Below, piece after piece: positions 1 through 11,246 of a stretch of 64,000 nt of DNA. Where the stretch lies: assembly GCA_001557505.1 (NCBI GenBank), contig LSAX01000010.1:682001-746000 (forward strand). Direction: 5' to 3'. Both the position numbers and the translations under genes were made by a program. The notes under the pieces were generated by a model, which saw only the letters and a program-made list of their open reading frames with translations, was not told the DNA's origin and searched no databases. How positions within the stretch are numbered: the first letter of the stretch is position 1; every line of letters begins with the position of its first letter. Source of the DNA: Reticulascus tulasneorum. Its lineage: Eukaryota > Ascomycota > Sordariomycetes > Glomerellales > Reticulascaceae.

Positions 1-1563
1 GTCATCATAGACGGAAGTGAGAGGCTTACCAGCAGGATTCCAGACATAGAACGTGTCTAGCGAGATTCCATTCTCATTGGCAATGGCCCAGCATCCGTCG
101 CCTGCGACCGCGACGTGATAGCGCTGGCAACTTGACACGATACCCTCCTGCGTAGGGGCGCCTGTGTCGACCGCTGTGGAAGTGGCCGAGGACGTCGTCG
201 TCGTTGTCGTCACCGGGGGCGTCCCTCTGGGCCCGTTCGCGCAGTATCTGAGACCAGGTTGCAGGACACAAGGGCTCAAACTTTGCGAGCTTGGATTCCA
301 GGAGATAAAGTCCTCGAGATTGGCATCGTATGCTGACAGGGCAAAGTCACAGGTATTGATGTTGTTGGTGATAGTTGGGGCATCTGACTGCTGCCACTGG
401 TCTTTTTGAGGGATGACTTCAACGTAGTCAACGTACGCAACGCAGCCCTGGGCCTCGGTGAGTGTCCACTGAGCGAGACTTGGCTCCACAAGTGGCGTGG
501 GGCTCGGCGCGACGGTCTCCAGTAACGCCGTAGTAGTGACATAAGACGACGAAGTCAGCGTGTAGATGGGCGATGTGGAATATGGATACGCCGGGTACGT
601 GTTGATATCGCCAACTGGTTGCACGCAGTAGGCCGTTTCGAGCCAGAGGTTAGTGCAGTCCTCGTCAATCGAAGGGTTGAGGAAGTAAAGGTCCCGAAGC
701 GTGATACTTTCACGGATCGAGATCGACTGGCAGTAATCCCCGGCCTGTATCGTGTACCAGCGCGTACAATCAGACGTCGACTCTTGCTTGGCGTTCGTGG
801 GTCGAGGCACGGCTGTCTGCGGCGGCGTCGGGGCCTGCGTGGTGGTCGGTACCGCAGAAGTAAACTCGCCGAGTGAGCCTCCTGGAGGTCTAAGAGAAGT
901 AGAACGTCATGATTAGCATTGGATACATAACCTTCTACAGATTATCATCGGCATAGAGAGTTTTAAGAAAGGTTGCAACGGGACGAGCTAATCGTAGAGC
1001 GTGGTGACCTGGGCTTACCCGATACAGATCAAAGTTCCGACCATGGCATCGATGTTGGTACACAGGACGTTGATATTGGGGTTCCAACTGAGTAGATTGA
1101 CGGCACGTAAGCCACTGGTAGACTCAAGTATGCCATCACAGGTATCATCATACTGCACGCGATACATCGCACATGGTGTAGGAAGGCACAAGGAGTCGCC
1201 GGCCTGCAGGTTTGTGCAAGTCGGGTTGGTGTTGCCGGCCTTGATAATGGTGTAAGTGGGAACGCCGTTGTTCTCTGCAATAGAGTCACAGCTATATCCA
1301 GGCTGGACAATGTAAGGGCCGGAGCAGGTTGGGGTGTCGGGGGGTGTAGGATAAGGGTTAGTGCTGATTGCATATGGTGTGGGCGAGGTGAACGAGTAGC
1401 CTGTGACGCTGTAACTCGCTTTTACAGACTGGAATCCCTGGGCAAACTCGGCATGATAGCCAAAGGGTGAGTTCAGCTGGATCTCTACAACGCCGAGCAT
1501 ACAATCAGAGCAACTATCGGCTGTTGTACCCTCTGCGAGATTCTGGGATACTGCAACATCTAG
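1..1563 (-). CDS. Multi-LysM domain protein, 5'-truncated, 3' end off window
   Basis: LysM modules bind chitin or chitin oligomers; secreted fungal multi-LysM proteins act at the wall or as effectors. The exon from about 1563 to 1019 holds a conserved pre-LysM stretch (CSDCMLGVVEIQLNSPFGY) and two LysM units (YIVQPGYSC..., YRVQYDDTC...). A predicted 129-bp intron (1018-890) joins ...LICIG to PPGG in frame. The second exon (889-30) has a Thr/Pro linker, a clear LysM (CTRWYTIQAGDYCQSI...), a degenerate Cys-rich unit ending SWNPS...LRYC, and another LysM start (CQRYHVAVAGDGC...FYVWNPA). It then meets a donor at 29, so the 3' part lies left of the window. No start codon, signal peptide or usual N-terminal region is present. 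An in-frame stop lies upstream at about 1642-1644, and chitinase-like plus-strand sequence begins at about 1570. The frame is otherwise open. I infer a 5'-deleted gene, probably non-functional unless a new first exon is used. Confidence 0.75.
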
Positions 1564-1569
1564 TTCCGT

Positions 1570-4500
1570 TATGCTTGCTGACACTGGTTTTTCCGGGTGC
1601 CAGGACTTTTGTACAACCGGATGCCAGTCCAACTGTGTGCTTCATCCCGAGCCACCAAGCGGCTCACCCAAGAATTCAGCCCTGAAGAGGAGTATGTAAC
1701 CTTTCGAGTGCTCGCAGTGATAACATTCAGCTAATAACGTCCTTCGCTAGTTATTGGATACTACGAGACTTGGAGTTATAGATCTTCTTGCAACCGGAAA
1801 TCCCCTAGTGATCTCCCGTTGAGAGAACTAACGCACCTCAATTATGCGTTTGCCTTTATCGACCCTAGCACCTACGAGCTGACTACTATGGATGCTGCGA
1901 CTACACAAGATCTCTGGAAACTGACAGTCGATACTAAAAAGTACAACCCCAATCTTAAAGTGTATGTCGCTGTCGGTGGCTGGACATTTTCCGATGATGG
2001 GACTGTCACTCAGCCGCTACTTAGCGAAACCTCGTCGACTGAGGCTAAACGACAACGATTTGCCGACGGAGTTCTCAGATTTCTGAACAAATACGGTTTG
2101 GATGGGCTCGACATTGACTGGGAATATCCAGGTGCACCAGACCGGGGCGGAAAGCCCGAGGACACTGAGAACTTTACCATCCTAATGAAGACTTTGCGCT
2201 CAAGCTTTAACTGCTCACCAAGAGCTCTTGGTCTCACCTTTACAATACCGTCATCCTTCTGGTACCTAAGGTGGTTCGACATGCCCGGATTATTGAAGTA
2301 TGCTGACTGGACGAATCTAATGATCTACGATCTCCACGGGACCTGGTACGTTCAAATATCCTTAGCCCAGCACCCGTGTATGTTCCTTAATTATTCAGTG
2401 TATTTTCTCTATTCCAAATGCCCCTAGGCGTATCTAGAGGCACATTAATTACAACAGAGCCTCTAATTCCTTCTTGATATTTTTACCACTCTAATAGCAT
2501 ACTTTGTTCTGTCCCTGTTTTGGCTCCGGTTCTAATGTATAGCAGGGGCCAAAGCAACCCCATCGGCGCCATCGCGCAAGGTCACACGAACTTGACCGAG
2601 ATAAAATTAGCCGCTGAACTTCTCTGCGCGTGGGCGTCAAGCCTGAGCAGGTCTCTATGGGTTTCGGATTCTACGGCCGGTCGTTTGAGCTTGCAAACCC
2701 AAGCTGTTCGACTCCGGGCTGTCCGTTTACCGGCGGTGCCCGCGCAGGCCCATGTTCAGCCACAAGTGGCATTCTTATGTACTACGAGATCCAAGCCATC
2801 CTCAAGCAAGTACCCGGACTGCAAGCTATTCACGATGAGGTTGCCGCTGTAAAGTATCTGGTGTTCGACAATGATCAATGGGTCTCGTTGATGATGCCGA
2901 CACCTTTGAAGCTAAGGTTGCTTGGGCCAATGCTATTGGCATCGGGGGCTCTTTGATATGGGCTGTCGATACTGATGATGACAAATTCTCGGCCATGAGC
3001 GGTCTGATTGGGCAAGAGGCTGCCCATGTAGACCTCAACATTCAAGTTAAGAGGCTAACCATGAGTTAGGAGACTGTCGCCAAGAGTCTGCAAGGTGAAA
3101 ATGGCCAAGACTGCAAGGTTCTGAGAGACCATTCCTGCAAGCCTTTAGGGGACATTCGATGTGAAAAGGGCTTCACTCTTGTGGGGTGGGACAGAGACGG
3201 TTGCTCTGTGAGTTTTGAGCCCTTCGAGCGATGTCTTGGCACTACCAGGTCGCTTATGGACTAACAAGATTATAGAGTCAAGAAGAGGGCAAGCCCATCT
3301 GCTGTCCCACGTCTACAGCACCAAAGAAATGCAATGTATGTGTCAAGATGTGTAGAGGACTACTGATTGAACTGACCATGTTTATTTACAGGGTGTGGAA
3401 GTGGAAATGATGGCGGCGTTTGGAGCGACTGCAATGGGCAATGCAACCCAGGCGAGTCAAGACTGCCCGGTTCCACCTCTTGGTGGTGAGTCTTGTCACC
3501 CTCTTTTCTACTCTAAAGAACAAAAAGCAATGTGAGAACAATGCTTAACAAAGGATGCTACGAAATTAGGGGAGGCGGATTCGAAAATGAGAGCGAGCCT
3601 TATGTTTGTGCTAGAGGTAGAAAGGTCTTTTGCTGCGAAGCGGGCAACTATAAAGACGTGGTCAATGGCTGCTACTGGGCTGAATGGTATGAACTCCACA
3701 GGCTCTACCCACCAACGAGGATGCCTTGCCAATTCCTCTTTTAAGCAGTGGTATGCTGACATGAATGACGATAGTGGAGCAAATTGCAAAACCAACACAG
3801 AATCTCTAGCGTTCAGGTATGGCGCCTGCGAGCGCTATGTCTCTTACCCCTGTGCCCAAGCGGCGCCTAGTCCGCGATCGTTCCTCATGCTCTCACTGAG
3901 GATGATGAGTGCGGGCTTGACTCTACCCTCCATGTTTAAACAAAGGCTGAGTAATAACTAATTTTACCATGTCACAGCTGGTAGTATCGAGTCGATTTCC
4001 TGTTGTTGCTAATCACGGTCGACACTAGAGACCGGCTCCGCGCAATAACCTTCATACGGTACCTGACGGACCACCGACGCGCACACCCGCTATCAGAGCC
4101 TCCTTCTGGCAGGATGTCTGGAACAACGCCAACGGACTGCCTGCCAATCTGCCTCCCGTAACACCAAGCTCGCCGGATTTGCGGCGTCCGGTTGATCGCG
4201 TGTACGAAGCCTTGGGGTCTAACTCAAATGCTGCTCATTTCACTATCCTGCACAATGCAGTCAATGCGGCCAAAGGTCGTCTTGAGATTTTCAACCGGCC
4301 CCAGTCCGTACGTACCATGCGGGTACACCTACGAAACGCTGTGTCGAATGCCGACGGGAACAACACTGCCGTACAAGCTTTCATGGCCCCACTGCGTGAG
4401 ACAGTCGGAGTTTTTGAGTATCTGAATGCTGACGATGTTGTGACACGCCTTGATTCCACAGCTGCTAGAGTTTACAAACAGTTGCAAATCATCAAGCAGA

Positions 4501-4782
4501 ATACTCCAGACAGTCAGGGGTGAGTTACTATAGACACATAGCATTGTCATGAGACTTGAGCTGACCGTGAGGGTTAGACTATCTGCGCATTGGAACGAAT
4601 GGTATCCTTACTATTTCAGCCAGGTGTCTGAGTTTGCTCGTACCTATGTGGCAGATTCAATACGCTCCATCAGATTGCAATACGAGAACAACACTCCGCC
4701 AGATCGCGAACAGGTCTTGAAGGAATTGAAGGAGATTGAAGACAAAATTCCAGATATGAGGTATCCGTTTGAAGATTAGATA
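1570..4782 (+). pseudogene. GH18 chitinase (CBM18 + GH18 + C-terminal killer-toxin-type region), disrupted
   Basis: Remnant of a large class V, subgroup C chitinase, an enzyme family that hydrolyses chitin outside the cell. Parts in order: the end of a chitin-binding CBM18 (FCTTGCQSNC, about 1590-1640); intron 1692-1750; the GH18 domain with VIGYYE, VGGW and the intact catalytic motif DGLDIDWEYP (about 2101-2130); intron about 2346-2545; the rest of GH18 (GFGFYGRSF, LIWAVDTDDD); Cys-rich modules (GKPICCP, KVFCCEAG) split by introns near 3210, 3345, 3488 and 3688; and a helical C-terminal region (4100-4779) with an intron near 4520-4580. Lesions seen: a one-base loss near 2625 shifts the frame between TEIK...ELL and VGVKPEQVSMG; another near 2888 lies between FDNDQWVS and DDADTF; an in-frame TAG at 3067-3069 precedes ETVAKSL. 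The 5' end (signal peptide, most of CBM18) is absent. The region 3850-4100 is hard to connect. Pairing with a LysM gene is known for such chitinases. Confidence 0.85.
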
Positions 4783-5906
4783 ACACAACAACCAGAACAA
4801 TGTCCAGCGGGCATAGGTGATGCAACATATGGCCGCTGCTAGAGAGGTCAGTCAACCGCTGCCAGGCGGTGCACAATATGATTAATTTACGAATTGTGTA
4901 ATTCGCTACATGATGTATCAACTAGAGCGCCTGCCCAGCTAAGCTATTCGAGAATTCACTGCCGCCTCACCGCCCCTGCCGAAGCCTTCTGTGCTTGAAT
5001 CTTCGATACTCTTCAGCCAGCCCATGAGGACTGGATGAAAGTTAGTTGCATAGCATCACATCGCTGGCGGCCGTTGACTTAGGGAGTAGAAGGCGAGCCG
5101 AGCTCGTGGGCTGTCTCGACTTGATCAGCCCGGCGTTGTTGCTGAACGTTGCGCGTGTGGCTATCACGATAGAGCCCGGAAAGTTTAATGGAAGATTCCT
5201 CTCTTAAGACTGCCCATATATATCATGGATGAATTCTTGGTGCGATCTTTTCAGGTTGCTCGAACTTCCATCACATATTTCCGAAGAGCACATTGTCCAT
5301 ACATGCCACGCTGTCTCTGCATTGTAACTAATCAGTGGCTGCATTGCATGAGCTACCACCATGTGTCTACTCGACTTGAAGTCGTGAATATGACGTAGGA
5401 GGAGGTCGAATCATAGATTACAAGAGAGTGCAGAAACAAGGTTTGGCTCATTTGTGATCTGCAGCCCGCCTTTCGTAAACCGTGTAAGTGGAAAAATCCT
5501 CGGAGGGATCAAAGCTTAGCTGCAGGCATGGAAATGAAGAGAACTTGTACGCTGTGCAATTTCGTTTTTCCTATTTATGGATGAAAGGCAGCATGTAATA
5601 TAATTGGCTGCCAACGGTTGGTCCGTCTTACCAGGAACCCGGTGCTGGCCTTCCCCGCGGGAAGCTTTGCTGGACGTGGCTGTCAGCCCCAGCTGGGGGT
5701 GATCGCTGGCTGCATGAATCCGAAATACGACAAGCAAGATCCGAAGTACGACACGTGAAATCCAACCTGCTTTGAGAGCCACTACGTCGAAGATGCAGGG
5801 CTGCAAACGTTGCCATTGTTCAAAGAGAAGTATAAATAATAGTTCCTGACTATACGTGTTTTGAGCTTGAGTAGCATCGCACTCTATACCACGAACTCAA
5901 GCTATC
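4783..5906. other. Intergenic region with TATA box near its right end
   Basis: No coding region that I can support. Short ORFs here lack recognisable motifs. It holds the 3' flank of the chitinase pseudogene and the promoter of the FAD oxidase that starts at 5907. Confidence 0.6.
5831..5840 (+). promoter_or_regulatory. TATA box of the secreted FAD oxidase
   Basis: The sequence tataaataat lies about 70 bp before the ATG at 5907, a usual distance for a fungal TATA box. Assigned by position and sequence only. Confidence 0.5.
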
Positions 5907-7819
5907 ATGGCCTCAATCAAGTTCACAGCTCTGATTACGGCAATCTTTGCATTTTCGTTAAGTCTTGCGCACAATGGGAAAAATGCAAAGTGCAAAGTGA
6001 TCCCTGGCGACCGGCACTGGCCATCACCCAACGCTTGGTCTCGTCTGAATGAGTCGCTTGCAGGGCAGCTCATCCAAGCACCACCACCGGGTGGAGTATG
6101 TCATCCAGAGCAGCCAACATACAATGTCGAACAGTGCACAGCTCTCCAGGAAGCTTGGGGCGCTTATGATTTTCATCAGAGCAATCCGGTGTCGAGCATG
6201 TGGAATCAGTGGAACAATGACACCTGTCTCCCCGATGAACGTGCCCCTTGCACTTCAACGGGATATCCTATATACGTGGTGAATGCCACGTCGGCGAAGG
6301 ACGTGAAGTTGGGAGTCAATTTTGGTGAGTTGACTCATTGTGCATTATGAGATCGGGGGCTAACTTGAACTTGCTAGCACGAAAACACAACATCAGGCTG
6401 ATCGTGAAAAGCACTGGCCACGATTATCTCGGCCGTTCAAGTGCTGCAAACTCGCTCTCCATATGGACTCACCACCTCAAAGGCATTAAAGCCCAAGAAT
6501 CATTCGTTCCAAAGTGCTGCAACGCCGTCATCGAAGGCACTGTGGTGACGGCCGGCGCCGGATCCCAGATGATCGAGCTCTATACCGAGCTCGACAAGAT
6601 CAACCGAACCGTGGTTGGCGGTAATGGTGCAAGTGTCAGTCTCGGCGGGTATCTGTCAGGCGGTGGCCACTCCATACTCAGCCCTCGGTATGGGCTCGCA
6701 GCAGATCAAGTTCTTGAAATGGAAGTGGTGACACCGTCGGGAAAGATCCTAACAGTGAATGAGTGCAAGCACCAAGACCTGTTTTGGGCCCTAAGAGGTG
6801 GAGGTGGCTCGACCTTCGGAGTGATAACGTCTGTGACGATGAAAACCTATCCTACACCTCCGCTTATCCATACAGATGTCGCGGTCATTACTGAAGTTGG
6901 CGACCCAGAGGCCTGGAAATTCATTGCATACATCTTATCCCAGTTTCCCTACCTCGGAGGCAAGGGCGTGTCTGGCTATTCCTTCGTGTTTGAAACCTTT
7001 CCAAACCCAATCGACAATACCACCTTTGTTAGTGGCTTTTACGGCGCCATGGTGCTGCAATCCGCGGATCCCAATGAAATGTCGGCGATCTGGGAGCCGG
7101 TACTCAAACATGTCAATGAGACCTGGCCCCATGTTACATTGTTCCAGATCAACACCCCATACCCTACGATGCTGGAGTGGTTTAAAGTCAATAAGGATGC
7201 AAACGAAGCCGGGTTGAACTCCTATATGGGCTCGCGACTTCTCGATGCTGAGGCCCTGACAAGCAATGTGACTGCCTTGGCAGAGGCATACGAGGCCCTT
7301 GCAGCTGGGGGATCTGCCACAGCCTACCTTGTCTCTGGGAAGGGGGTGTGGGATGCTCAACCCCCAGGAGGTGGAAATGCTGTTTCCCCAGCATGGAGGA
7401 GAGCATACGTCCATGCGAGTAAGTACAATCTCAAGTCAGAAAGGCATATTATTGACACACCTCTAGCGAATGGCCAAGATTTCGCATCGCTGAACGCCAC
7501 CGCGAAGGCAGAAGCCATTGCAATAATCGATGCAAGTTTGGTTCCCATTCGAAAGCTAGCTCCAAACATGGGTGCATATCAGAACGAGGTCAGTAACTGC
7601 TTAGTTATTATGAATGGATTGGTAGCTTGTTCAAATCTGACTGACAAACAGGCTTTCTCGTATGAACCTGATTACCAGCACCAATTTTGGGGTGACAGTT
7701 ATGAGAGGCTCGCTGAGATTAAACGCGATGTCGACCCGGATGATGTGTTCTGGTGCACGCCATGCGTTGGTAATGAGGGATGGGAGGAAGTTGAGAACAG
7801 ACTCTGCCGTGTCTGCTGA
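5907..7819 (+). CDS. Secreted FAD-linked oxidase (BBE/isoamyl-alcohol-oxidase-like)
   Basis: Predicted four exons: 5907-6324, 6378-7418, 7467-7588 and 7652-7819, giving about 582 residues. The N-terminus is a classic signal peptide (MASIKFTALITAIFAFSLSLA), so the enzyme is probably secreted. The FAD-binding (PCMH) fold shows VKSTGHDYLGRSS, whose His is the likely covalent FAD attachment site, then GGYLSGGGHS and ALRGGGGSTFGV. The segment IWTHHLKGI and the Cys-rich region around residues 45-110 resemble the fungal isoamyl alcohol oxidase (MreA) branch. The C-terminal BBE segment is present but ends in a Cys-rich tail (FWCTPCVGNEGWEE). The second covalent attachment Cys of bicovalent BBE enzymes is not seen: GGNGASVSLGGY stands where a Cys would be expected. 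Family membership is sure; the substrate is not known. The gene converges with the minus-strand gene ending at 7965. Confidence 0.88.
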
Positions 7820-7964
7820 CGTGAAGATGGAATGGGTATATTTTAATACTTGAGATATTACAAGAGATAATGACGAGCGTGCTCAAATGTAGAAGACGAA
7901 AAGGGCCGCACAGGTAACAAGGCCGAGACACAGGTGATGTCGAACAGGCACACACATATACATA

Positions 7965-9707
7965 TTATCGCCGAATCCAAAGTCCGCCGTTCCCAAAAGC
8001 TTGATCTCTCGCTGTCGCTCCATCGGTCCGCACGCCAGCCAGGTGAAGCGGGATTTTGTCTACCCGCATCTGTACTTTGCCTCTGGCATCAGAGTACTTG
8101 TCAGTAAAGCTCCTCTCGCTCTTCAATGTCTTGAGTCTCTCTACGGTCTCTTGCGGTCCCCAGTTATCTCGACTCAAGCTGGCAACAGCAAGGAGAACGT
8201 CGTGAGAATAGGCTTCCTGCGCCGAGGAGATATCAGAAAACAACCTTGCCTGCCTCAGGTGCCCCATGAGGATAACCTTGACTCTGGCATCGAAGAATGT
8301 GACACCGCCGAACTCGTGGATGAAATTGACGACAACTACGTTCTTCGTGACAATCTTTGCGTTGGCGTACGGCGAGGGCATTATGGTGATGATTGACTCA
8401 TGCCAGTCGTGCGACATGCTCTCCAGGCCCTTTTTGGGCGGTACACATGCCCATCCGAAGAAGACGCCCTTCATTCGCAATTTGACATCTTCGCGGACTT
8501 CGGACAAATTAGCCGTCGGTATCCCTAGTTCCATTCCTCCTCTACCGGTGCCTCTGTTGACTTTCCCATCAAACTTCACGGGAAAGGGCGGCAGCGGACC
8601 AGAATCGTGGCCGATGACTTCAGGCGGCGACTCGAATGTCTCTTCAGCCTGTAGAACGCCGTAGCTCCCATCGCGGTGTTGATGATAATGCCCTTCCATT
8701 TCCTGAACCTTATTCTTGACGGCAGCCGTGCCGTATGCAATGCGGCCGGCGTGCTGTGTTACAAAGCCGGGCTGGAACTTTTGCAGGCGGCCCTGGACAA
8801 CCATTGTGACAGGGGCAATGTACTTGCTGACAACATTGGTGGCGATGGTGGATCCAACCTTGACTCCCAACTCGAGCGGCATGGTTGATAGACTGGCGCC
8901 GCGCATAATGCTTGGATCCGTAGATGTGCTGGCGACGCGGAAAACTGGACTTGGGCAGAGGACCTTCTTCTTCCCTTCGTCTCCAGTGCAAAGAAGCAGT
9001 CGGAAGTACCCGTCATTCGCGGCCGCCGGGATGCGAACAACGTGTGTCTCTTGCGCAAGGTGCTTTCGCAACTCCCTTGGCGCCTTTTTGAGGAACTTTT
9101 TGATATCGCGCTGGCAGCCCCTCTCATCCGACTCGATCATATCCGTGACCGCAGCTTCCGCTGACGGAGTCACATCCAGCCAGCTGGTAGTTGCTCCCAT
9201 CAGTGATTCCAGATTCATGCCCATGTTCCCAGAGAAACCCTTGCGTTGCAGCCATATGGATCGCGTGGGCGGCAGTGGCGAATCCGAAAAGATGGTGATG
9301 GTGACAGTTGTGGACGGTCCACGATACCAGACCAGGCCTCCAGAATGCCGAAGAATAGTGTAATGTCTTGTGAATTCGAACGGGTGACTCATAAGACCAC
9401 CAGCAAAATATTTGGTCTCATCAAAAGCCGTCTGCCAGATAGACTTTTCTTTGATTTGCGATCCAGCAGCGCTCACGTCGGAGGCCTCTGTGAAGCTAGA
9501 AGAGCTCTGTGCCAGCGGGAATGTCTCGCGGCCGGGCGCCGCATTAACAAGCCGGCCACTGGCATCGATACCAGGGAAAGGATTAAATTGAGAGCTTTGC
9601 TCTTGTAGTAGAGCTGTCTTACGAAGATCTGGGGCAGATTGGTGCCGGATAGGCGTCCTGCGCGCGGCCAGGGCGGACTCAGGCAGTGGCCGCCTTTTGA
9701 TGTCCAT
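7965..9707 (-). CDS. Riboflavin-kinase-like domain protein, 580 aa
   Basis: A single-exon ORF beginning with ATG at 9707. The first 80 residues are basic and Ser-rich (RRPLPESALAARRTP...), probably disordered. Residues about 90-370 form a fungal-specific region (SHPFEFTRHYTILRHSGGLVWYRGP). The last third matches the flavokinase fold: FDGKVNRGTGRGGMELGIPTAN, where the LGxPTAN element (about 392-399) binds nucleotide and Mg in riboflavin kinases, then KGVFFGWACV and VVVNFIHEF...FFDARVKVILMGHLR (about 458-480). True riboflavin kinases have a catalytic Glu several residues before the His of HEF; here I see Val/Asn in that stretch, and the DFYG element is altered. ATP:riboflavin phosphotransfer is therefore the family activity, not a safe prediction for this protein. 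It may be a pseudo-kinase or a divergent paralogue beside a canonical FMN1 elsewhere. Confidence 0.75.
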   Translation of the reverse strand: MDIKRRPLPESALAARRTPIRHQSAPDLRKTALLQEQSSQFNPFPGIDASGRLVNAAPGRETFPLAQSSSSFTEASDVSAAGSQIKEKSIWQTAFDETKYFAGGLMSHPFEFTRHYTILRHSGGLVWYRGPSTTVTITIFSDSPLPPTRSIWLQRKGFSGNMGMNLESLMGATTSWLDVTPSAEAAVTDMIESDERGCQRDIKKFLKKAPRELRKHLAQETHVVRIPAAANDGYFRLLLCTGDEGKKKVLCPSPVFRVASTSTDPSIMRGASLSTMPLELGVKVGSTIATNVVSKYIAPVTMVVQGRLQKFQPGFVTQHAGRIAYGTAAVKNKVQEMEGHYHQHRDGSYGVLQAEETFESPPEVIGHDSGPLPPFPVKFDGKVNRGTGRGGMELGIPTANLSEVREDVKLRMKGVFFGWACVPPKKGLESMSHDWHESIITIMPSPYANAKIVTKNVVVVNFIHEFGGVTFFDARVKVILMGHLRQARLFSDISSAQEAYSHDVLLAVASLSRDNWGPQETVERLKTLKSERSFTDKYSDARGKVQMRVDKIPLHLAGVRTDGATARDQAFGNGGLWIRR

Positions 9708-11246
9708 TGCGTTATTGCCGGTGAACGGTGAAACCTGTAATTCCCACTGGTGTATTTCCCATCAATGAGGTCTCTGGATTATACAAGCAGCTGAAAGTCA
9801 TGGTATATATGTGAACCAACATTATGATGCTAAGGAAAATGTCGAGGGGCAAAGGGAGGGTATCGGCAAAAGGGTGACGTTGAAATTCGCGGCGTTCCAT
9901 CATTTCCCAGCAAGTGGAGCCGACATCCGGTTCATCAAACAGGGCTGACTGGGCATCACGTGGAACCAAGATCCCGAGAGAACCGTGCTCGTATAACCTT
10001 TTATTTTCCCAAGCTCGGTTCGTCGCAGAATTTCTCGATTCAGTTCTTTGGATGAGGATTTTTGCAAGTGGAGGAGCGCGGGTTGGATTCGCAAGTGTGG
10101 ATGGGAGGTGCCGCCATATTACAGGGCGCTAATCTTGAAATTAGGCGCTGTTCTTAGTGATTTGCAGTGGATTGGCTGCGGAGCCACCTGATCATCAGCT
10201 CGGAATGACAGGCTGGCACATGGACGTCGGATTGGCCTGCCCAGGCATACCCAGACGTGGGCACAAGATCAAGAGTCATCTGGGCCTAAGCAACAGGTGC
10301 CAAAAGGCCTACGCGAAGAGGCGATTCGCTTTCGCGCCCGGTATCGAACAGGACGACCGGAACTTGTGGCAATGCCCTATGCTTTGGGATGTACAACTGG
10401 CGCCAAACAGAGAATCACTTCCCAGTCCCTTCATATAACATTCGCCATATACCTTTACGGACGTCTGGCGTTCGTGAAGTTAATAGCCAAAATGTTCCTA
10501 ATCCAACCCGAGCACCCTCAAAAGTGCCTCTCAGCATTGCACGCACGCCTTGCCACCGCAAACGGCTCGTCCTTGCTCCCATCCCGCTCGTCCAATCCCG
10601 CCTCATATCCTGCACCGCCTTTGTCAATCGACCGTGAATCACCTTGGTGCCAATACTATCACGGAGACGTGATTAGGCTTCTCGAAAAATTCCGCCGCCC
10701 GAGTATTGTGCCCACCGCACTATTTATTGCGAACCATTCCCGCTGCCCAGCCATACTAGCCAGCTGCGCAGGGTGGGAAGTTTGCAAAGGATATTCCATT
10801 ACCCGTGGGTATTTGTACAGTGTTTAAGGGCGTGGGGGATTAGATGTTGTGATTCATGTTGGATCTGGAAGGCAAGCTGCCAGGTCCGAGCCAAAATCGC
10901 TGATCAAGTCCATGGAAGTGCCAGCCAGGCATGTTTCTGATGCACGGAGGAGCAGATCAGGGCGCCTTCCTTTCGACCTAGGCATCTGATCGTAAGTCGC
11001 ATCGCCTCGGACGAATTGGACACACAATCGAACCCGAGGCTCGCGCTGCGAGGGTTGTTGCCTGAGAGTTTGGGTAGAAACCGGAGATCAAATGACGTGG
11101 TGGAGCGATATGCGGAGAAGCTGGCCGCTATTTGATTGCAACCAACATATGGGTCCCGTTTGGTCACGTTGCGCCGACATACATGAGAGGGCTTGGACCG
11201 GGTTGTTGAAACCGGAGTCAATAGGTGACCGGGACGTAAATGTATT
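9708..11246. other. Intergenic, no supported gene
   Basis: It lies between the riboflavin-kinase-like gene (start at its left) and the 3' end of the DUF7730-like gene. A plus-strand ORF at 10297-10827 (176 codons) has no recognisable motif and an erratic composition, so I do not call it. The promoter of the 9707 gene should lie in the left part. Confidence 0.5.

Noticed and set aside
1642..1819. An upstream minus-strand first exon for the LysM gene, with an acceptor CACAG near 1633
   Set aside because: That stretch codes for chitinase CBM18 and GH18 sequence on the other strand; no signal peptide or LysM N-terminal sequence is found there.
8716..9363. Plus-strand ORF of 215 codons opposite the riboflavin-kinase-like gene
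   Set aside because: Antisense shadow of a conserved coding frame, with no domain signs.
10297..10827. Plus-strand ORF of 176 codons in an intergenic region
   Set aside because: No motif, irregular composition and no splice or promoter context; likely chance.
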